From Mycobacterium kyorinense (GTDB lineage: Bacteria > Actinomycetota > Actinomycetes > Mycobacteriales > Mycobacteriaceae): 64,000 nt of DNA. Below, in pieces: positions 16,884 through 25,371 of this stretch. Position 1 is the first letter of the stretch. Every line of letters starts with the position of its first letter. The notes beneath the pieces were generated by a model. That model saw only the letters and a program-made list of their open reading frames with translations. It searched no databases and was not told where the DNA came from. A program made the translations under genes and the position numbers. The DNA lies in contig NZ_LZKJ01000133.1 in assembly GCF_001672775.1 (NCBI RefSeq), positions 1-64,000 on the forward strand, written 5' to 3'.

Positions 16884-19175
16884 CTAGCCTTCACGCACCT
16901 TCGCCGCAGCGCTCACCATGTGCTGCAGCGACGCCTTCACCTCGTCGATGCTGCGCGTCTTCAGCCCGCAGTCGGGATTGACCCACAGCCGCTCTGCGGG
17001 AACGGCTTTCAATGCTGCTTGCAGCGATGCGGCGATCTCCGACTCGCCGGGCACCCGCGGCGAGTGGATGTCGTAGACGCCCGGGCCCACGCTGTTGGCG
17101 AAGCCGACCGCGTTGAGGTCGTCGAGCACCTCCATGTGCGAGCGGGCCGCCTCGATGGACGTCACATCGGCGTCCAGATCGGCGATCGCGCCGATCACTT
17201 CGCCGAACTCCGAATAGCACAGATGAGTGTGGATCTGCGTCGAGTCGGCCACCCCGGACGTCGCCAACCGGAACGCGCCGACTGCCCACTGCAGGTAGGC
17301 GTCCTGGTTGGCGCGCCGCAGCGGCAACAACTCCCGCAGCGCGGGCTCGTCGACCTGGATGACCCCGATGCCCGCGGATTGCAGATCCACCGTCTCGTCG
17401 CGGATCGCCAGCGCAACCTGTTCGGCGGTATCGGCCAGCGGCTGGTCGTCGCGGACGAACGACCACGCCAGGATCGTCACCGGGCCGGTAAGCATGCCCT
17501 TAACCGGCTTCTCGGTCAGCGACTGCGCGTAGGTGATCCAGTCGACGGTCATCGGACCCGGCCGCGCCACGTCGCCGTAGAGGATCGGCGGGCGTACGCA
17601 GCGGCTGCCGTAGGACTGCACCCAGCCGTTCTGGGTGGCGAAGAATCCGTCGAGCTGCTCGGCGAAGTACTGCACCATGTCGTTGCGTTCCGGCTCGCCG
17701 TGCACCAGCACGTCGAGGCCGAGTTGCTCTTGCAGGGCGATGACGTCGGCGATCTCAGACTTCATCCGCGCGACGTACTCGCTCTGGTCGATCTCGCCGG
17801 CCCGCAACGCTGCCCGGACCTTGCGGATTGCCGAGGTCTGCGGGTAGGAGCCGATCGTCGTCGTGGGCAGCAGCGGCAGCTGGAGCCGTTCCTGTTGGCT
17901 GCTGCGGCGATCGGCCGCGGGACCGCGTCGGTCGCCCGAGGCGACGATCGAGTCGATGCGGGCGCGGATCTGGCCGTTGTGCAGCCGCGGATCCGAACGG
18001 CGCGACGCCACCGCGGCGTTGGAGGCCGCGATCTCGTCGGCCACCGCGTCGCGGCCGTCGCGCAGCGCACGCGCCAGCGTGACGACCTCGTGCACCTTCT
18101 CGGTCCCGAAGGCCAGCCAGCTGCGCAGGTTGTCGTCCAGCTCGGTGGCGCCCTCTTCCAAGGCCAGGGAGTAGGGGACATGCAGCGTCGAGCACGACGT
18201 CGACACCGCGACCGCCTGCGCCGACTCCACCAGCGTCGCCAGCCGGCTCAGCGCCGACTCCAGGTCGGTGCGCCAGACGTTGCGGCCGTTGACGATACCG
18301 GCCACCAGCGTCTTACCGGCCAGTTCGGGAATCGATGCCAGCTCGGTGTCCGCGCCGCGGACCAGGTCCACGCCGATCGCCTCGACCGGCGTGCGGGCCA
18401 GTGCAGGCAGCGCGGCGCCGGGATCGCCGAAGTAGGTGGCGACATGGATGGCCGGCCGCCTGCCCACCGAGCCCAACGCGGTGTAGACCCGTTCGGCCAG
18501 CGCGGCCGCGTCTTCGGCAATGTCGGTCACCAGCGCCGGCTCGTCGAACTGCACCCACTGCGCGTCGTTGTCGGCCAGCAGCGACAGCAACTCGGTGTAG
18601 ACCGGGATCAGTTCGTCGAGGCGCTCGATCGGTGCGCCGGCACCGTCGACCGGCTTGCTCAGCAGCAGGAAGGTGATCGGGCCGATGACCACTGGGCGTG
18701 CCGGAATCCCTTGGTCGCGGGCCTCTTTCAGCTCGGCGAGCACCTTGTCGGGATGCAGCTCGAATCGGGTGCCGGGCGCGATCTCGGGAACCAGGTAGTG
18801 GTAGTTGGTGTCGAACCACTTGGTCATCTCCAGTGGCGCGACGTCGTCGTTACCGCGGGCGGCCGCAAAGTACCGGTCCAACTCGTCCGCGATGTTGGCG
18901 ACCCTGGCCGGCAGCGCGCCCAGCAGCACCGAGGTGTCGAGCATCTGGTCGTAGTAGGAGAACGTGTTCACCGGGACCGAGTCCAGCCCGGCCGCCGCCA
19001 GTTCCGCCCAGGTGTCGCGACGCAGGGTGGCGGCGACGGACTCCAACTCGGATCGACTGGTCCGGCCGGCCCAGTAGCCTTCGGTCGCGCGCTTGAGTTC
19101 GCGGCGCGGGCCGATGCGCGGGGAGCCGGTGATGGTGGCGCTAAACGGTTGAGCGGTCACGTGTTCGTCCTTCAC
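16884..19175 (-). CDS. metE: Cobalamin-independent methionine synthase
   Basis: A 763-residue protein transferring methyl from methyltetrahydropteroyl-triglutamate to homocysteine. The N-terminal half starts [20 protein letters not shown]; the catalytic half has [24 protein letters not shown], the zinc region [10 protein letters not shown] and the C-terminal NPDCGLKTR. Length matches the family. A GTG start (VKDEHV) is used; another GTG five codons in is possible. A cobalamin riboswitch precedes it, so it should be repressed when B12 allows the MetH route. Confidence 0.96.
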   Translation of the reverse strand: MKDEHVTAQPFSATITGSPRIGPRRELKRATEGYWAGRTSRSELESVAATLRRDTWAELAAAGLDSVPVNTFSYYDQMLDTSVLLGALPARVANIADELDRYFAAARGNDDVAPLEMTKWFDTNYHYLVPEIAPGTRFELHPDKVLAELKEARDQGIPARPVVIGPITFLLLSKPVDGAGAPIERLDELIPVYTELLSLLADNDAQWVQFDEPALVTDIAEDAAALAERVYTALGSVGRRPAIHVATYFGDPGAALPALARTPVEAIGVDLVRGADTELASIPELAGKTLVAGIVNGRNVWRTDLESALSRLATLVESAQAVAVSTSCSTLHVPYSLALEEGATELDDNLRSWLAFGTEKVHEVVTLARALRDGRDAVADEIAASNAAVASRRSDPRLHNGQIRARIDSIVASGDRRGPAADRRSSQQERLQLPLLPTTTIGSYPQTSAIRKVRAALRAGEIDQSEYVARMKSEIADVIALQEQLGLDVLVHGEPERNDMVQYFAEQLDGFFATQNGWVQSYGSRCVRPPILYGDVARPGPMTVDWITYAQSLTEKPVKGMLTGPVTILAWSFVRDDQPLADTAEQVALAIRDETVDLQSAGIGVIQVDEPALRELLPLRRANQDAYLQWAVGAFRLATSGVADSTQIHTHLCYSEFGEVIGAIADLDADVTSIEAARSHMEVLDDLNAVGFANSVGPGVYDIHSPRVPGESEIAASLQAALKAVPAERLWVNPDCGLKTRSIDEVKASLQHMVSAAAKVREG

Positions 19176-19281
19176 TCGACGTGGTGGTCACCGCCAACAG
19201 ACGCACAGCCGATCGGATGCACGGCGCCCATGGGGCACGGCAACCGGTACGGCCAACGCCCATCCCACGAGGCGGTGAGCC

Positions 19282-19302
19282 GCCGGACGCGGCGCGTCCG
19301 GC
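19282..19302 (-). promoter_or_regulatory. Expression-platform hairpin between riboswitch and metE
   Basis: An 8-bp perfect stem (GCCGGACG / CGTCCGGC, 5-nt loop) directly follows the B12-box end of the riboswitch in the direction of metE transcription. There is no clear U-tract, so control of ribosome access or Rho-type termination is as likely as an intrinsic terminator. Confidence 0.5.
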
Positions 19303-19497
19303 ACAGCCGGCAGGTCTTCGGACTCGCAGGCGCGCACCCGGTGGGTGCTCCTACTGGCCGTCGCTTCCCGGTCGGTGACCAGTGCTTGTAGACGGCGGTC
19401 GTTCCTGCATACCGCTGCGGGACAGTCCCGGATTCTCACCGGGTTCCCTCTCGCGACGCACGGCTAACATGCCTCGCTCGAAGCCGACACCTTGGGG
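19303..19497 (-). ncRNA. Cobalamin (AdoCbl) riboswitch upstream of metE
   Basis: On the minus strand the core GGGAACCCGGTGAGAATCC continues with GGGACTGTCCCGC (19417-19448), and the B12-box variant AGTCCGAAGACCTGCC lies at 19309-19324. This is the class-II-like cobalamin aptamer arrangement, with the 5' end near 19497. A B12 riboswitch upstream of metE is established in M. tuberculosis. Binding of cobalamin would turn metE down. Confidence 0.9.
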
Positions 19498-19550
19498 TGA
19501 CGGCAGACCAGCTGCGTAGCCGAGACTACTAGGTCTGATGGCGGCGACCC

Positions 19551-19588
19551 GTCCCCCTCGCCGCTTCGCGGCTGGGGGTGCCCCCAGC
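19551..19588. terminator. GC-rich hairpin cluster between an NAD(P)-binding gene and the metE leader
   Basis: A CCCCCTCGCCGC / GCGGCTGGGGG stem-loop is followed at once by GGGGGTGCCCCC, so alternative hairpins share the G-run. It lies downstream of the minus-strand NAD(P)-binding gene and upstream of the riboswitch, the right place for a terminator. No T-tract is present. I have seen similar C5/G5 hairpins repeated in non-tuberculous mycobacterial genomes, so a dispersed repeat is the alternative. Confidence 0.5.
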
Positions 19589-19615
19589 GCCCGGCTTCGC
19601 CGCGCTTGTGATCGC

Positions 19616-20266
19616 CTAGTCAGCGGCCAGTGCTTCGACGATGGGCACGTCGCCGTTGTTGAACTCGATCGTTCGCCCGATCGTCGCGTCGTCGTGCAAC
19701 ACGGCCGCCGCCACCAGCGCGACATCTTCGCGAGTGACCTCCCGGCCATGCGGCGCCGCACCGACGGCGATGCGCCCGGTCGCGGGCTCCAGGGTCAGCC
19801 GGCCGGGCCCCAGGATGGTCCAGTCGAGGTCACTGCTGCGCAGGTGGGCGTCGGCGGCGGCCTTGGCCTCGGCATAGGGGAAGAACGGATCATCTTGCGG
19901 CACACCGTGGTCGGGTCCGGCGCCGAAATAGGAGACCATCACGAAGCGCCGCACGTTGGCCGTGGCGGCGGCGTCGATGACCCGCACGGCGGCGTCGCGG
20001 TCGACCGCGTAGGTGCGGGCCGGATTGCCGCCACCGGCGCCGGCGGAGAACACCACCGCGTCATGTCCGGCCACCAGGTCGGCGAGGGCATCGGTGTCGA
20101 GTTGCTCGATGTCGGCGACGACGGGTGTGGCGCCGGTAAGGGCAACTTCCTCGGCATGGTCGGGGTTACGGAAAACCGACGTCACCTCGTCGCCGCGCTC
20201 GGTCAGGATTCGGGCCAGATGCAATGCGACCTTGCCGTGGCCGCCGATGACGACGATGCGTGCCAT
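19616..20266 (-). CDS. NAD(P)-binding atypical short-chain dehydrogenase family protein
   Basis: A 216-residue protein starting MARIVVIGGHGKVALHLARI, a Rossmann loop of the atypical SDR (NmrA-like/YwnB) type. It has no standard YxxxK in SDR spacing, though 'FPYAEAKAAAD' supplies a Tyr-x3-Lys. The motif GPGRLTLEP is typical of this subgroup. Such proteins bind NAD(P) and act as oxidoreductases or redox-sensing proteins. It ends 11 bp after... the TetR gene upstream reads the same way with a 10-bp gap, so the two are probably co-transcribed. Confidence 0.82.
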   Translation of the reverse strand: MARIVVIGGHGKVALHLARILTERGDEVTSVFRNPDHAEEVALTGATPVVADIEQLDTDALADLVAGHDAVVFSAGAGGGNPARTYAVDRDAAVRVIDAAATANVRRFVMVSYFGAGPDHGVPQDDPFFPYAEAKAAADAHLRSSDLDWTILGPGRLTLEPATGRIAVGAAPHGREVTREDVALVAAAVLHDDATIGRTIEFNNGDVPIVEALAAD

Positions 20267-20276
20267 GCCGCCGACG

Positions 20277-20870
20277 CTACCCGCCGACAGCTGCCACCAC
20301 TTGATCGAGCAGTTTGTCGGAGGACGGCCACGGGAAGGTGGGCCTGGTGCGAGTCAGCTCGGCGATCCCATGCAGTTGGGCCCACAGCGTCGCCGACACG
20401 ACATGCGCTTCCTCGGCCAGCGTGCCGCGCACATCCGCGACCGCGTTGTGCAGCAAGGTGAACGACTCGATGCCAGGAAGCTCATCCGGTTTCCAGTCAT
20501 GCACCTCGCCAACGGTGCCCATCAAAGTGCGGTAGGCGGCCGGCTGTTCGCGTGAAAAGGAAAGATACGCCGCGCAGATCGCGCGCAAACGGCGCTTTGG
20601 GTTTCGGATACCGTCCACGGCCGACTGCATCCGGTCGTACAGCTGGCGGTGCGCATCGCGGAAAAGTACGAGCAACAGATCGTCGCGGGTGGGGAAGTGT
20701 AGGTAAAAACTCTGCGGCGCCACACCCGCTTCCCGGGTTACCGCCCTGATTGTCACCGCGGACTCGTGTCCAGAACGATCCAGCAGCCGTCGCGCCGCCG
20801 CGACGAGATCCTCGCGCAGCTGCGCGCCCTTGCCTCGCGGGTTTCGCATCCGGGATTTCGCCGTGACCAT
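20277..20870 (-). CDS. TetR/AcrR-family regulator
   Basis: A 197-residue protein from the ATG at MVTAKSRMRNPRGKGAQLRE. The N-terminal helix-turn-helix reads VTIRAVTREAGVAPQSFYLHFPTRDDLL, followed by a C-terminal ligand region of the TetR_C33-like type ('WAQLHGIAELTRTRPTFPWP'). It is divergent from the MBL-fold gene, with a strong palindrome between them, so autoregulation and control of both directions are likely. An in-frame ATG ten codons upstream would run through the operator and is rejected as start. Confidence 0.9.
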   Translation of the reverse strand: MVTAKSRMRNPRGKGAQLREDLVAAARRLLDRSGHESAVTIRAVTREAGVAPQSFYLHFPTRDDLLLVLFRDAHRQLYDRMQSAVDGIRNPKRRLRAICAAYLSFSREQPAAYRTLMGTVGEVHDWKPDELPGIESFTLLHNAVADVRGTLAEEAHVVSATLWAQLHGIAELTRTRPTFPWPSSDKLLDQVVAAVGG

Positions 20871-20871
20871 T

Positions 20872-20922
20872 GACTTATATATACACCCGTCTGTATACAT
20901 AAGTCAGTAGACAGACGTCTAC
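20872..20922. promoter_or_regulatory. TetR operator region, two inverted repeats
   Basis: Arms of 13 bp (20872-20884 and 20893-20905, one mismatch) surround an 8-bp centre; a second inverted repeat GTAGAC-AGAC-GTCTAC lies at 20907-20922. They fill most of the 68-bp gap between the TetR gene and the divergent MBL-fold gene. The first is long enough for a pair of TetR dimers. Confidence 0.7.
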
Positions 20923-20938
20923 AGAACGGAGTGGGGCC

Positions 20939-21697
20939 ATGTCGTCAATACTCGCGGTCACCCGGATCACCCACAGCTGCCACCTGATCGAGATCGGCGG
21001 ACTCACCCTGCTCACCGATCCGTGGTTCAGCGAAAAAGCGGCCTACCATCCCGGCGAGCCCGTTGCGCTCGGCGTCGGCCAGCTCCCGCGACTGGACGGC
21101 GTACTCATCAGCCACCATCACTACGACCATTGCGACCTCGACGAGTTACAGCGCTATCCCGACAAGTTCGTCCCGCTGTTGGTTTGCACTCCGGTCGCCA
21201 AACGCGCTGCAGCTCGCGGCTTTTCGAACGTAACGGCGCTGCAACCCTGGCAAGCGGTGCGGCTCGGTCCGGTGACCGTTACCGCTGCGCCGGCTAAACA
21301 CGCGGTCGAAGAGATTACCTTTGTCATCCAAAGCGACGAGCACACGGTGTATTTCGCTGGCGACACGCTGTATATCCCCGAGCTTGACCAACTGCCCGAT
21401 CGTTTCCCGACCATCAACGTGGCGCTCGTTCCTACCAACGGGCTGCGGATTCGGCCGATGTTCAACAAAAAGGTCGTGATGGATGCCTATGACGCGGCCC
21501 GGCTGGTCGCGGCGCTGCGGCCGGCAGTCGCGATACCGCACCATTATGCGTTCACCAGCGGGCCGATCGGAGATCGGCTGTTGACCAAAGCGCAGGCCGA
21601 TCCGCAGGCCTTCGTCCGGGCGGCCGAGCAACTGGCCCCGGCTGTGCCGGTGACTGTGATCAGCCCCGGGCAGCGCCTCGTGCCTGCATCGGCGTAA
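20939..21697 (+). CDS. Metallo-beta-lactamase-fold hydrolase
   Basis: A 252-residue protein with the di-metal signature SHHHYDHCD near residue 60, later PAKH and FAGDT metal-ligand motifs, and a C-terminal PHHY. It resembles the UlaG/NAPE-PLD-like 'L-ascorbate-6-phosphate lactonase or phospholipase D' branch (WFSEKAAYHPGE; FVIQSDEHTVYFAGDT). The exact substrate is unknown. Divergent control by the adjacent TetR gene suggests induction by a small molecule, perhaps its substrate. Confidence 0.85.
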   Translation: MSSILAVTRITHSCHLIEIGGLTLLTDPWFSEKAAYHPGEPVALGVGQLPRLDGVLISHHHYDHCDLDELQRYPDKFVPLLVCTPVAKRAAARGFSNVTALQPWQAVRLGPVTVTAAPAKHAVEEITFVIQSDEHTVYFAGDTLYIPELDQLPDRFPTINVALVPTNGLRIRPMFNKKVVMDAYDAARLVAALRPAVAIPHHYAFTSGPIGDRLLTKAQADPQAFVRAAEQLAPAVPVTVISPGQRLVPASA

Positions 21698-21900
21698 TGA
21701 AGTTGATGCGGAAGCGCCTAATGCATGCGCACGACCCTCTCGATCATGACGACGTCCTGCTGGCGGTGAAGGAGCGAGCGCGAAGAGAGGACCGGACCGC
21801 CGGCGCGATTCTGTCCGAGCTTGCTCGCCGTCCCCGCAGCACCCCCGTCGCAAGCCGTCCGACGGGTGGTCAACAATCGAGACACAACCTCATGTCTTAA
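21697..21900 (+). CDS. Short VapB-like antitoxin relic or orphan
   Basis: A 67-residue ORF whose start shares one base with the preceding stop (TAATG). Residues LDHDDVLLAVKERARREDRT, then AGAILSELARR, resemble the N-terminal ribbon-helix-helix of VapB antitoxins ('TLDDDVLLAVKERARRE.RTAG.ILSDLAR'). The normal first strand (RTTVTLDD) is degraded to 'HAHDPLDHDD', the usual C-terminal toxin-binding tail is replaced by unrelated residues, and no PIN-domain toxin gene follows. Its stop overlaps the ribosome-binding site of the thiolase gene. I read it as a decayed antitoxin; whether it is still made is unclear. Confidence 0.45.
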   Translation: MKLMRKRLMHAHDPLDHDDVLLAVKERARREDRTAGAILSELARRPRSTPVASRPTGGQQSRHNLMS

Positions 21901-21910
21901 GGAGAACGTC

Positions 21911-23059
21911 ATGGCTGAAGCCGTCATCGTCGAAGCAGTGCGCTCACCGATCGGCAAACGCAACGGTGGTCTGTCCGGGGTGCATCCTGCCGATTTGTCC
22001 GCCCAGGTTCTCAACGGGCTGGTCGAGAAGGCCGGCGTCGACCCCGAGATCGTCGACGACGTGATTTGGGGATGTGTCATGCAAGCCGGTGAGCAAGCCC
22101 TCGACATCGGTCGCACCGCGTTGCTGACGGCCGGCTGGCCCGAGAGCGTGCCCGGCGTCACCGTCGATCGCCAGTGCGGGTCCAGCCAGCAGTCGGTGCA
22201 CTTCGCCGCCGCGGGTGTGGTCGCCGGCCACTACGACGTCGTCGTCGCCGGCGGTGTCGAGTCGATGTCGCGGGTGCCGATGGGCTCGTCGCTCGCGGGC
22301 GGTGGCAGGCCCTTCCCGCAGGGCTTCCTGGACCGCTACGACGGAGCGGTCCCCAACCAGGGCATCGGCGCCGAGATGATCGCCGAGCAGTGGGGATTCG
22401 ACCGCACCACGCTCGACCAGTTCTCCCTGGAGTCTCACGAAAAAGCCGCTGCTGCCCAAGATTCCGGGGCATTCGACGATGAGATCGTTGCCATCAAAGA
22501 CCAGGACGGCAATACGGTGCTCAAAGACGAAGGCATCCGGCGCGGCACACCGATGGAGAAGATGGCCCAGCTCAAGCCGGCCTTCAAAGAGGACGGCGTG
22601 ATCCACGCCGGTAACTCCAGCCAGATCTCCGACGGTTCGGCTGCTCTGCTGTTCATGTCGGCGGAGAAGGCGAAGTCGTTGGGCCTCAAGCCGATCGCCA
22701 AGGTGCACACCGCGACGCTGGCCGGCTCCAACCCGGTGATCATGCTGACCGGGCCGATCCCGGCGACCCAAAAAGCGCTGAAGCGCTCCGGGCTGAGCCT
22801 CGACGAGATCGGTGCTTACGAGGTCAACGAGGCGTTCGCGCCGGTGCCGTTGGCCTGGCTGAAAGACATCGGCGCCGACGAGAAGAAGCTCAATCCCAAG
22901 GGCGGGGCGATCGCGCTCGGCCACCCACTCGGCGGGTCCGGGGCGCGGCTGATGACGACGCTGCTATATCACATGCGGGACAACGGGATTCGTTACGGGC
23001 TCCAGACAATGTGCGAGGGCGGCGGTCAGGCCAACGCCACCATTCTGGAATTGCTGTGA
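21911..23059 (+). CDS. Acetyl-CoA acetyltransferase (thiolase)
   Basis: A 382-residue thiolase starting MAEAVIVEAVRSPIGKRNGG, with AAGGAG 6 nt upstream. The active-site Cys is in DRQCGSSQQ, the NEAF motif in YEVNEAFAPVPLAWL, and the catalytic His/Cys in GHPLGGSGARL and CEGGGQ. It performs thiolysis or condensation of acyl-CoA. In H37Rv only a fragment (Rv1135A) remains at this position; here the gene is full length. It overlaps the enoyl-CoA hydratase by GTGA. Confidence 0.93.
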   Translation: MAEAVIVEAVRSPIGKRNGGLSGVHPADLSAQVLNGLVEKAGVDPEIVDDVIWGCVMQAGEQALDIGRTALLTAGWPESVPGVTVDRQCGSSQQSVHFAAAGVVAGHYDVVVAGGVESMSRVPMGSSLAGGGRPFPQGFLDRYDGAVPNQGIGAEMIAEQWGFDRTTLDQFSLESHEKAAAAQDSGAFDDEIVAIKDQDGNTVLKDEGIRRGTPMEKMAQLKPAFKEDGVIHAGNSSQISDGSAALLFMSAEKAKSLGLKPIAKVHTATLAGSNPVIMLTGPIPATQKALKRSGLSLDEIGAYEVNEAFAPVPLAWLKDIGADEKKLNPKGGAIALGHPLGGSGARLMTTLLYHMRDNGIRYGLQTMCEGGGQANATILELL

Positions 23060-23844
23060 CCCAACCGGCTGCGCTGTCCGAGCGTCGCGGCAACGTATTG
23101 ATCATCACGATCAACCGGCCTGAAGCCCGCAACTGCGTCAACGGGGCAGTGAGTACCGCTGTCGGTGACGCGCTGGAGCAGGCGCAAAACGACGCAGAGG
23201 TGCGGGCGGTCGTCATCACCGGCGCCGGCGACAAATCGTTTTGCGCCGGCGCCGATCTCAAGGCGATCTCGCGGCGGGAGAACCTGTACCACCCTGACCA
23301 TGCGGAGTGGGGATTCGCCGGCTACGTGCATCACTTCATCGATAAGCCGACGATCGCGGCGGTCAACGGCACCGCCCTGGGCGGCGGCACCGAGCTGGCG
23401 CTGGCCAGTGACTTGGTGGTCGCCGAGGAGCGCGCGCAGTTCGGGCTGCCCGAGGTCAAGGTGGGGCTGATCGCCGGTGCTGGCGGGGTGTTCCGGATCG
23501 TCGACCAGCTGCCCCGCAAAGTGGGTCTGCAGATGCTGTTGACCGGTGAGCCGATCAGTGCGGCCGAGGCCGCCAAGTGGGGCCTGATCAACCAGGTTGT
23601 GCCGGACGGCACCGTGCTGGAGGCCGCGTTGGCGCTGGCCGAGCGGGTCACCGTGAACGCGCCGCTGTCGGTGCAGGCCAGCAAGCGGATCGCCTACGGC
23701 GCCGACGACGGGGTCATCCCCGACGAGGAACCCGCGTGGGCGCGGACCACTCGTGAGTTCGGCACGCTGCTGAAATCCGAGGACGCCAAAGAAGGGCCGC
23801 TGGCCTTCGCCGAGAAGCGCCCACCAGTGTGGAAGGCCCGCTGA
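23056..23844 (+). CDS. Enoyl-CoA hydratase/isomerase family protein
   Basis: A 262-residue crotonase-fold protein. The CoA/oxyanion region SFCAGADLKAISRRE and the second glycine region GTALGGGTELALASDL are intact. The GTG start overlaps the thiolase TGA, so the two beta-oxidation-type steps are coupled. H37Rv Rv1136 at this place is much shorter (about 113 residues), so the present copy is the complete form. Chain-length specificity cannot be read from sequence. Confidence 0.9.
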   Translation: MTQPAALSERRGNVLIITINRPEARNCVNGAVSTAVGDALEQAQNDAEVRAVVITGAGDKSFCAGADLKAISRRENLYHPDHAEWGFAGYVHHFIDKPTIAAVNGTALGGGTELALASDLVVAEERAQFGLPEVKVGLIAGAGGVFRIVDQLPRKVGLQMLLTGEPISAAEAAKWGLINQVVPDGTVLEAALALAERVTVNAPLSVQASKRIAYGADDGVIPDEEPAWARTTREFGTLLKSEDAKEGPLAFAEKRPPVWKAR

Positions 23845-23857
23845 CGGGCCGCGACCA

Positions 23858-24871
23858 CTATTGCGCCAGCGTGTTGACGGCGTGCCGGAAAACGCCGGGC
23901 AGCGCCTGGGCGGCCGGAACGATGGCATGCCGGGCCGGGCGTGGCACGGTGGCCAGCACCAGGGTGCGGGTGAGCAGGCGATAGTCGCGGGTGATGCGCC
24001 GCCACGCCTGTTCGTACGACCAGGGAGTCTCGTCGACGACGGCGTTGATCGCTGCGGCGGCCTGCTTGACCGCCAGGCTGACGCCCTCACCGGTCAGGGC
24101 GTCCTCGTAACCCGCTGCGTCGCCGACCAACAGCACCCGGCCGGCGACGCGTCGGGACACCACTTGGCGCAGCGGACCACAGCCGCGCGCTCGTCCAGGT
24201 TGGGCGCCGTGTAGTCGACGTGCCAGTCGCGGGAACCACTCCAGCTGCGGCCGGCCATTGCACAGGATCGCGACACCGACCAAATCCGGCTCGACCGGCG
24301 TCACGTATGCCTCACCCCACCGCGACCAGTACACCTCGACGAACTCCGACCACGCCGGCACCGCGTAGTGCCGGCGTACGCCGTAGCGGCGCGGTCGCCC
24401 GGCGACCGCGGTGATCCCGACGGCGCGCCGCACCGCTGAGTGCAGGCCGTCGGCCGCCACCAACCACTTTGCCCGCACACCGGCCGCGGTCACGCCGGTG
24501 GCGTCCTGCGTGATGCTGTCGACCCGCGCCGAAACCCATTCGGTGTCTTGTTCTTTGGCGCGGGCCGTCAACGCCGAATGTAGGGTGGTGCGTCGCACGC
24601 CCCGGCCGGGGCCGTCGCGAAAGCGTGCCTCGGCCCGCCGGTGTTCGTTCACATACGCGATGCCGCGGAACGGCAGCCCCGCGGGGTCCACGCCGAGCGA
24701 TGTGAGTTCGGCCAGACCGCCGGGCATCAAACCCTCACCGCAGGCCTTGTCGATCGGATCCTCCCGCGGCTCGGCCACCACCACCGAAAGCCCTTGCCTG
24801 CGAGCGTGTAACGCCGTAGCGAGGCCCGCCGGACCGCCACCGACAACCAGCAGATCAGCGTCGTACGTCAT
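23858..24871 (-). CDS. FAD-dependent oxidoreductase (SrsC/geranylgeranyl reductase-like)
   Basis: A 337-residue flavoprotein. The N-terminal Rossmann loop is [20 protein letters not shown], the middle has KWLVAADGLHSAVRRAVG, and the FAD ribityl motif is VLLVGDAAGYEDALTGEG. It belongs to the PHBH/geranylgeranyl reductase group (H37Rv Rv1138c). It ends a three-gene set and overlaps the ICMT gene by 4 bp (ATGA). By analogy with SrsC it could hydroxylate an alkylresorcinol to a quinone; reduction of a polyprenyl chain is the alternative. Confidence 0.88.
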   Translation of the reverse strand: MTYDADLLVVGGGPAGLATALHARRQGLSVVVAEPREDPIDKACGEGLMPGGLAELTSLGVDPAGLPFRGIAYVNEHRRAEARFRDGPGRGVRRTTLHSALTARAKEQDTEWVSARVDSITQDATGVTAAGVRAKWLVAADGLHSAVRRAVGITAVAGRPRRYGVRRHYAVPAWSEFVEVYWSRWGEAYVTPVEPDLVGVAILCNGRPQLEWFPRLARRLHGAQPGRARGCGPLRQVVSRRVAGRVLLVGDAAGYEDALTGEGVSLAVKQAAAAINAVVDETPWSYEQAWRRITRDYRLLTRTLVLATVPRPARHAIVPAAQALPGVFRHAVNTLAQ

Positions 24872-25368
24872 GCGTAACCCAGGGCCTGGTTCTCCACCCG
24901 GATGCGCACACTCAGCAGCAGCCCATTGGCGAGTGTGAATCCGGCCGCGGTCAGCCACGCCGAATGCACCAACGGCAGCGCCACCCCCTCGGCGATCACA
25001 GCCACATAGTTCGGATGGTGCAGCCACCGGTAGGGCCCTCGTCGCACCAATGGCTCGTGCGGCACGACGATCACCAAGGTGTTCCAGCGACGGCCCAGCG
25101 TCGTCACACACCACCAACGCAAGACCTGGCTGGACGCCACCACCGCCAGCATCGGCCAGCCGAGCCAGCCGATGAACGGCCGATGCAGCGCCCACACCTC
25201 GAGAACACAGCCGAGCAGCAGGGCGGCATGGATGCCGACCATGACCGGATAGTGCTTGCGGCCGAACTCTTTACCGCCATTTGCCAATGCCCATCGTGCA
25301 TTGCGCTTGGAGATGACCAGCTCGACCAGCCGTTCGATGCCGATCGCCAGGATCAGCAGGTAGTACAC
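24868..25368 (-). CDS. ICMT-family membrane methyltransferase
   Basis: A 166-residue membrane protein with about four hydrophobic segments and the isoprenylcysteine carboxyl methyltransferase signature VVPHEPLVRRGPYRWLHHPN, then the C-terminal RIRVENQALGY (SAM-binding RxxxEE-like). It matches H37Rv Rv1139c. Start is GTG, only 3 bp after the PKS stop. With a type III PKS upstream it is probably an O-methyltransferase for a phenolic lipid, as in srsB and bpsB systems, rather than a protein methylase. Confidence 0.88.
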   Translation of the reverse strand: MYYLLILAIGIERLVELVISKRNARWALANGGKEFGRKHYPVMVGIHAALLLGCVLEVWALHRPFIGWLGWPMLAVVASSQVLRWWCVTTLGRRWNTLVIVVPHEPLVRRGPYRWLHHPNYVAVIAEGVALPLVHSAWLTAAGFTLANGLLLSVRIRVENQALGYA

Positions 25369-25371
25369 GAT

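Noticed and set aside
16920..19391. An 823-codon plus-strand open frame over metE
   Set aside because: Antisense to metE with a composition of reversed high-GC codons; no domain is visible.
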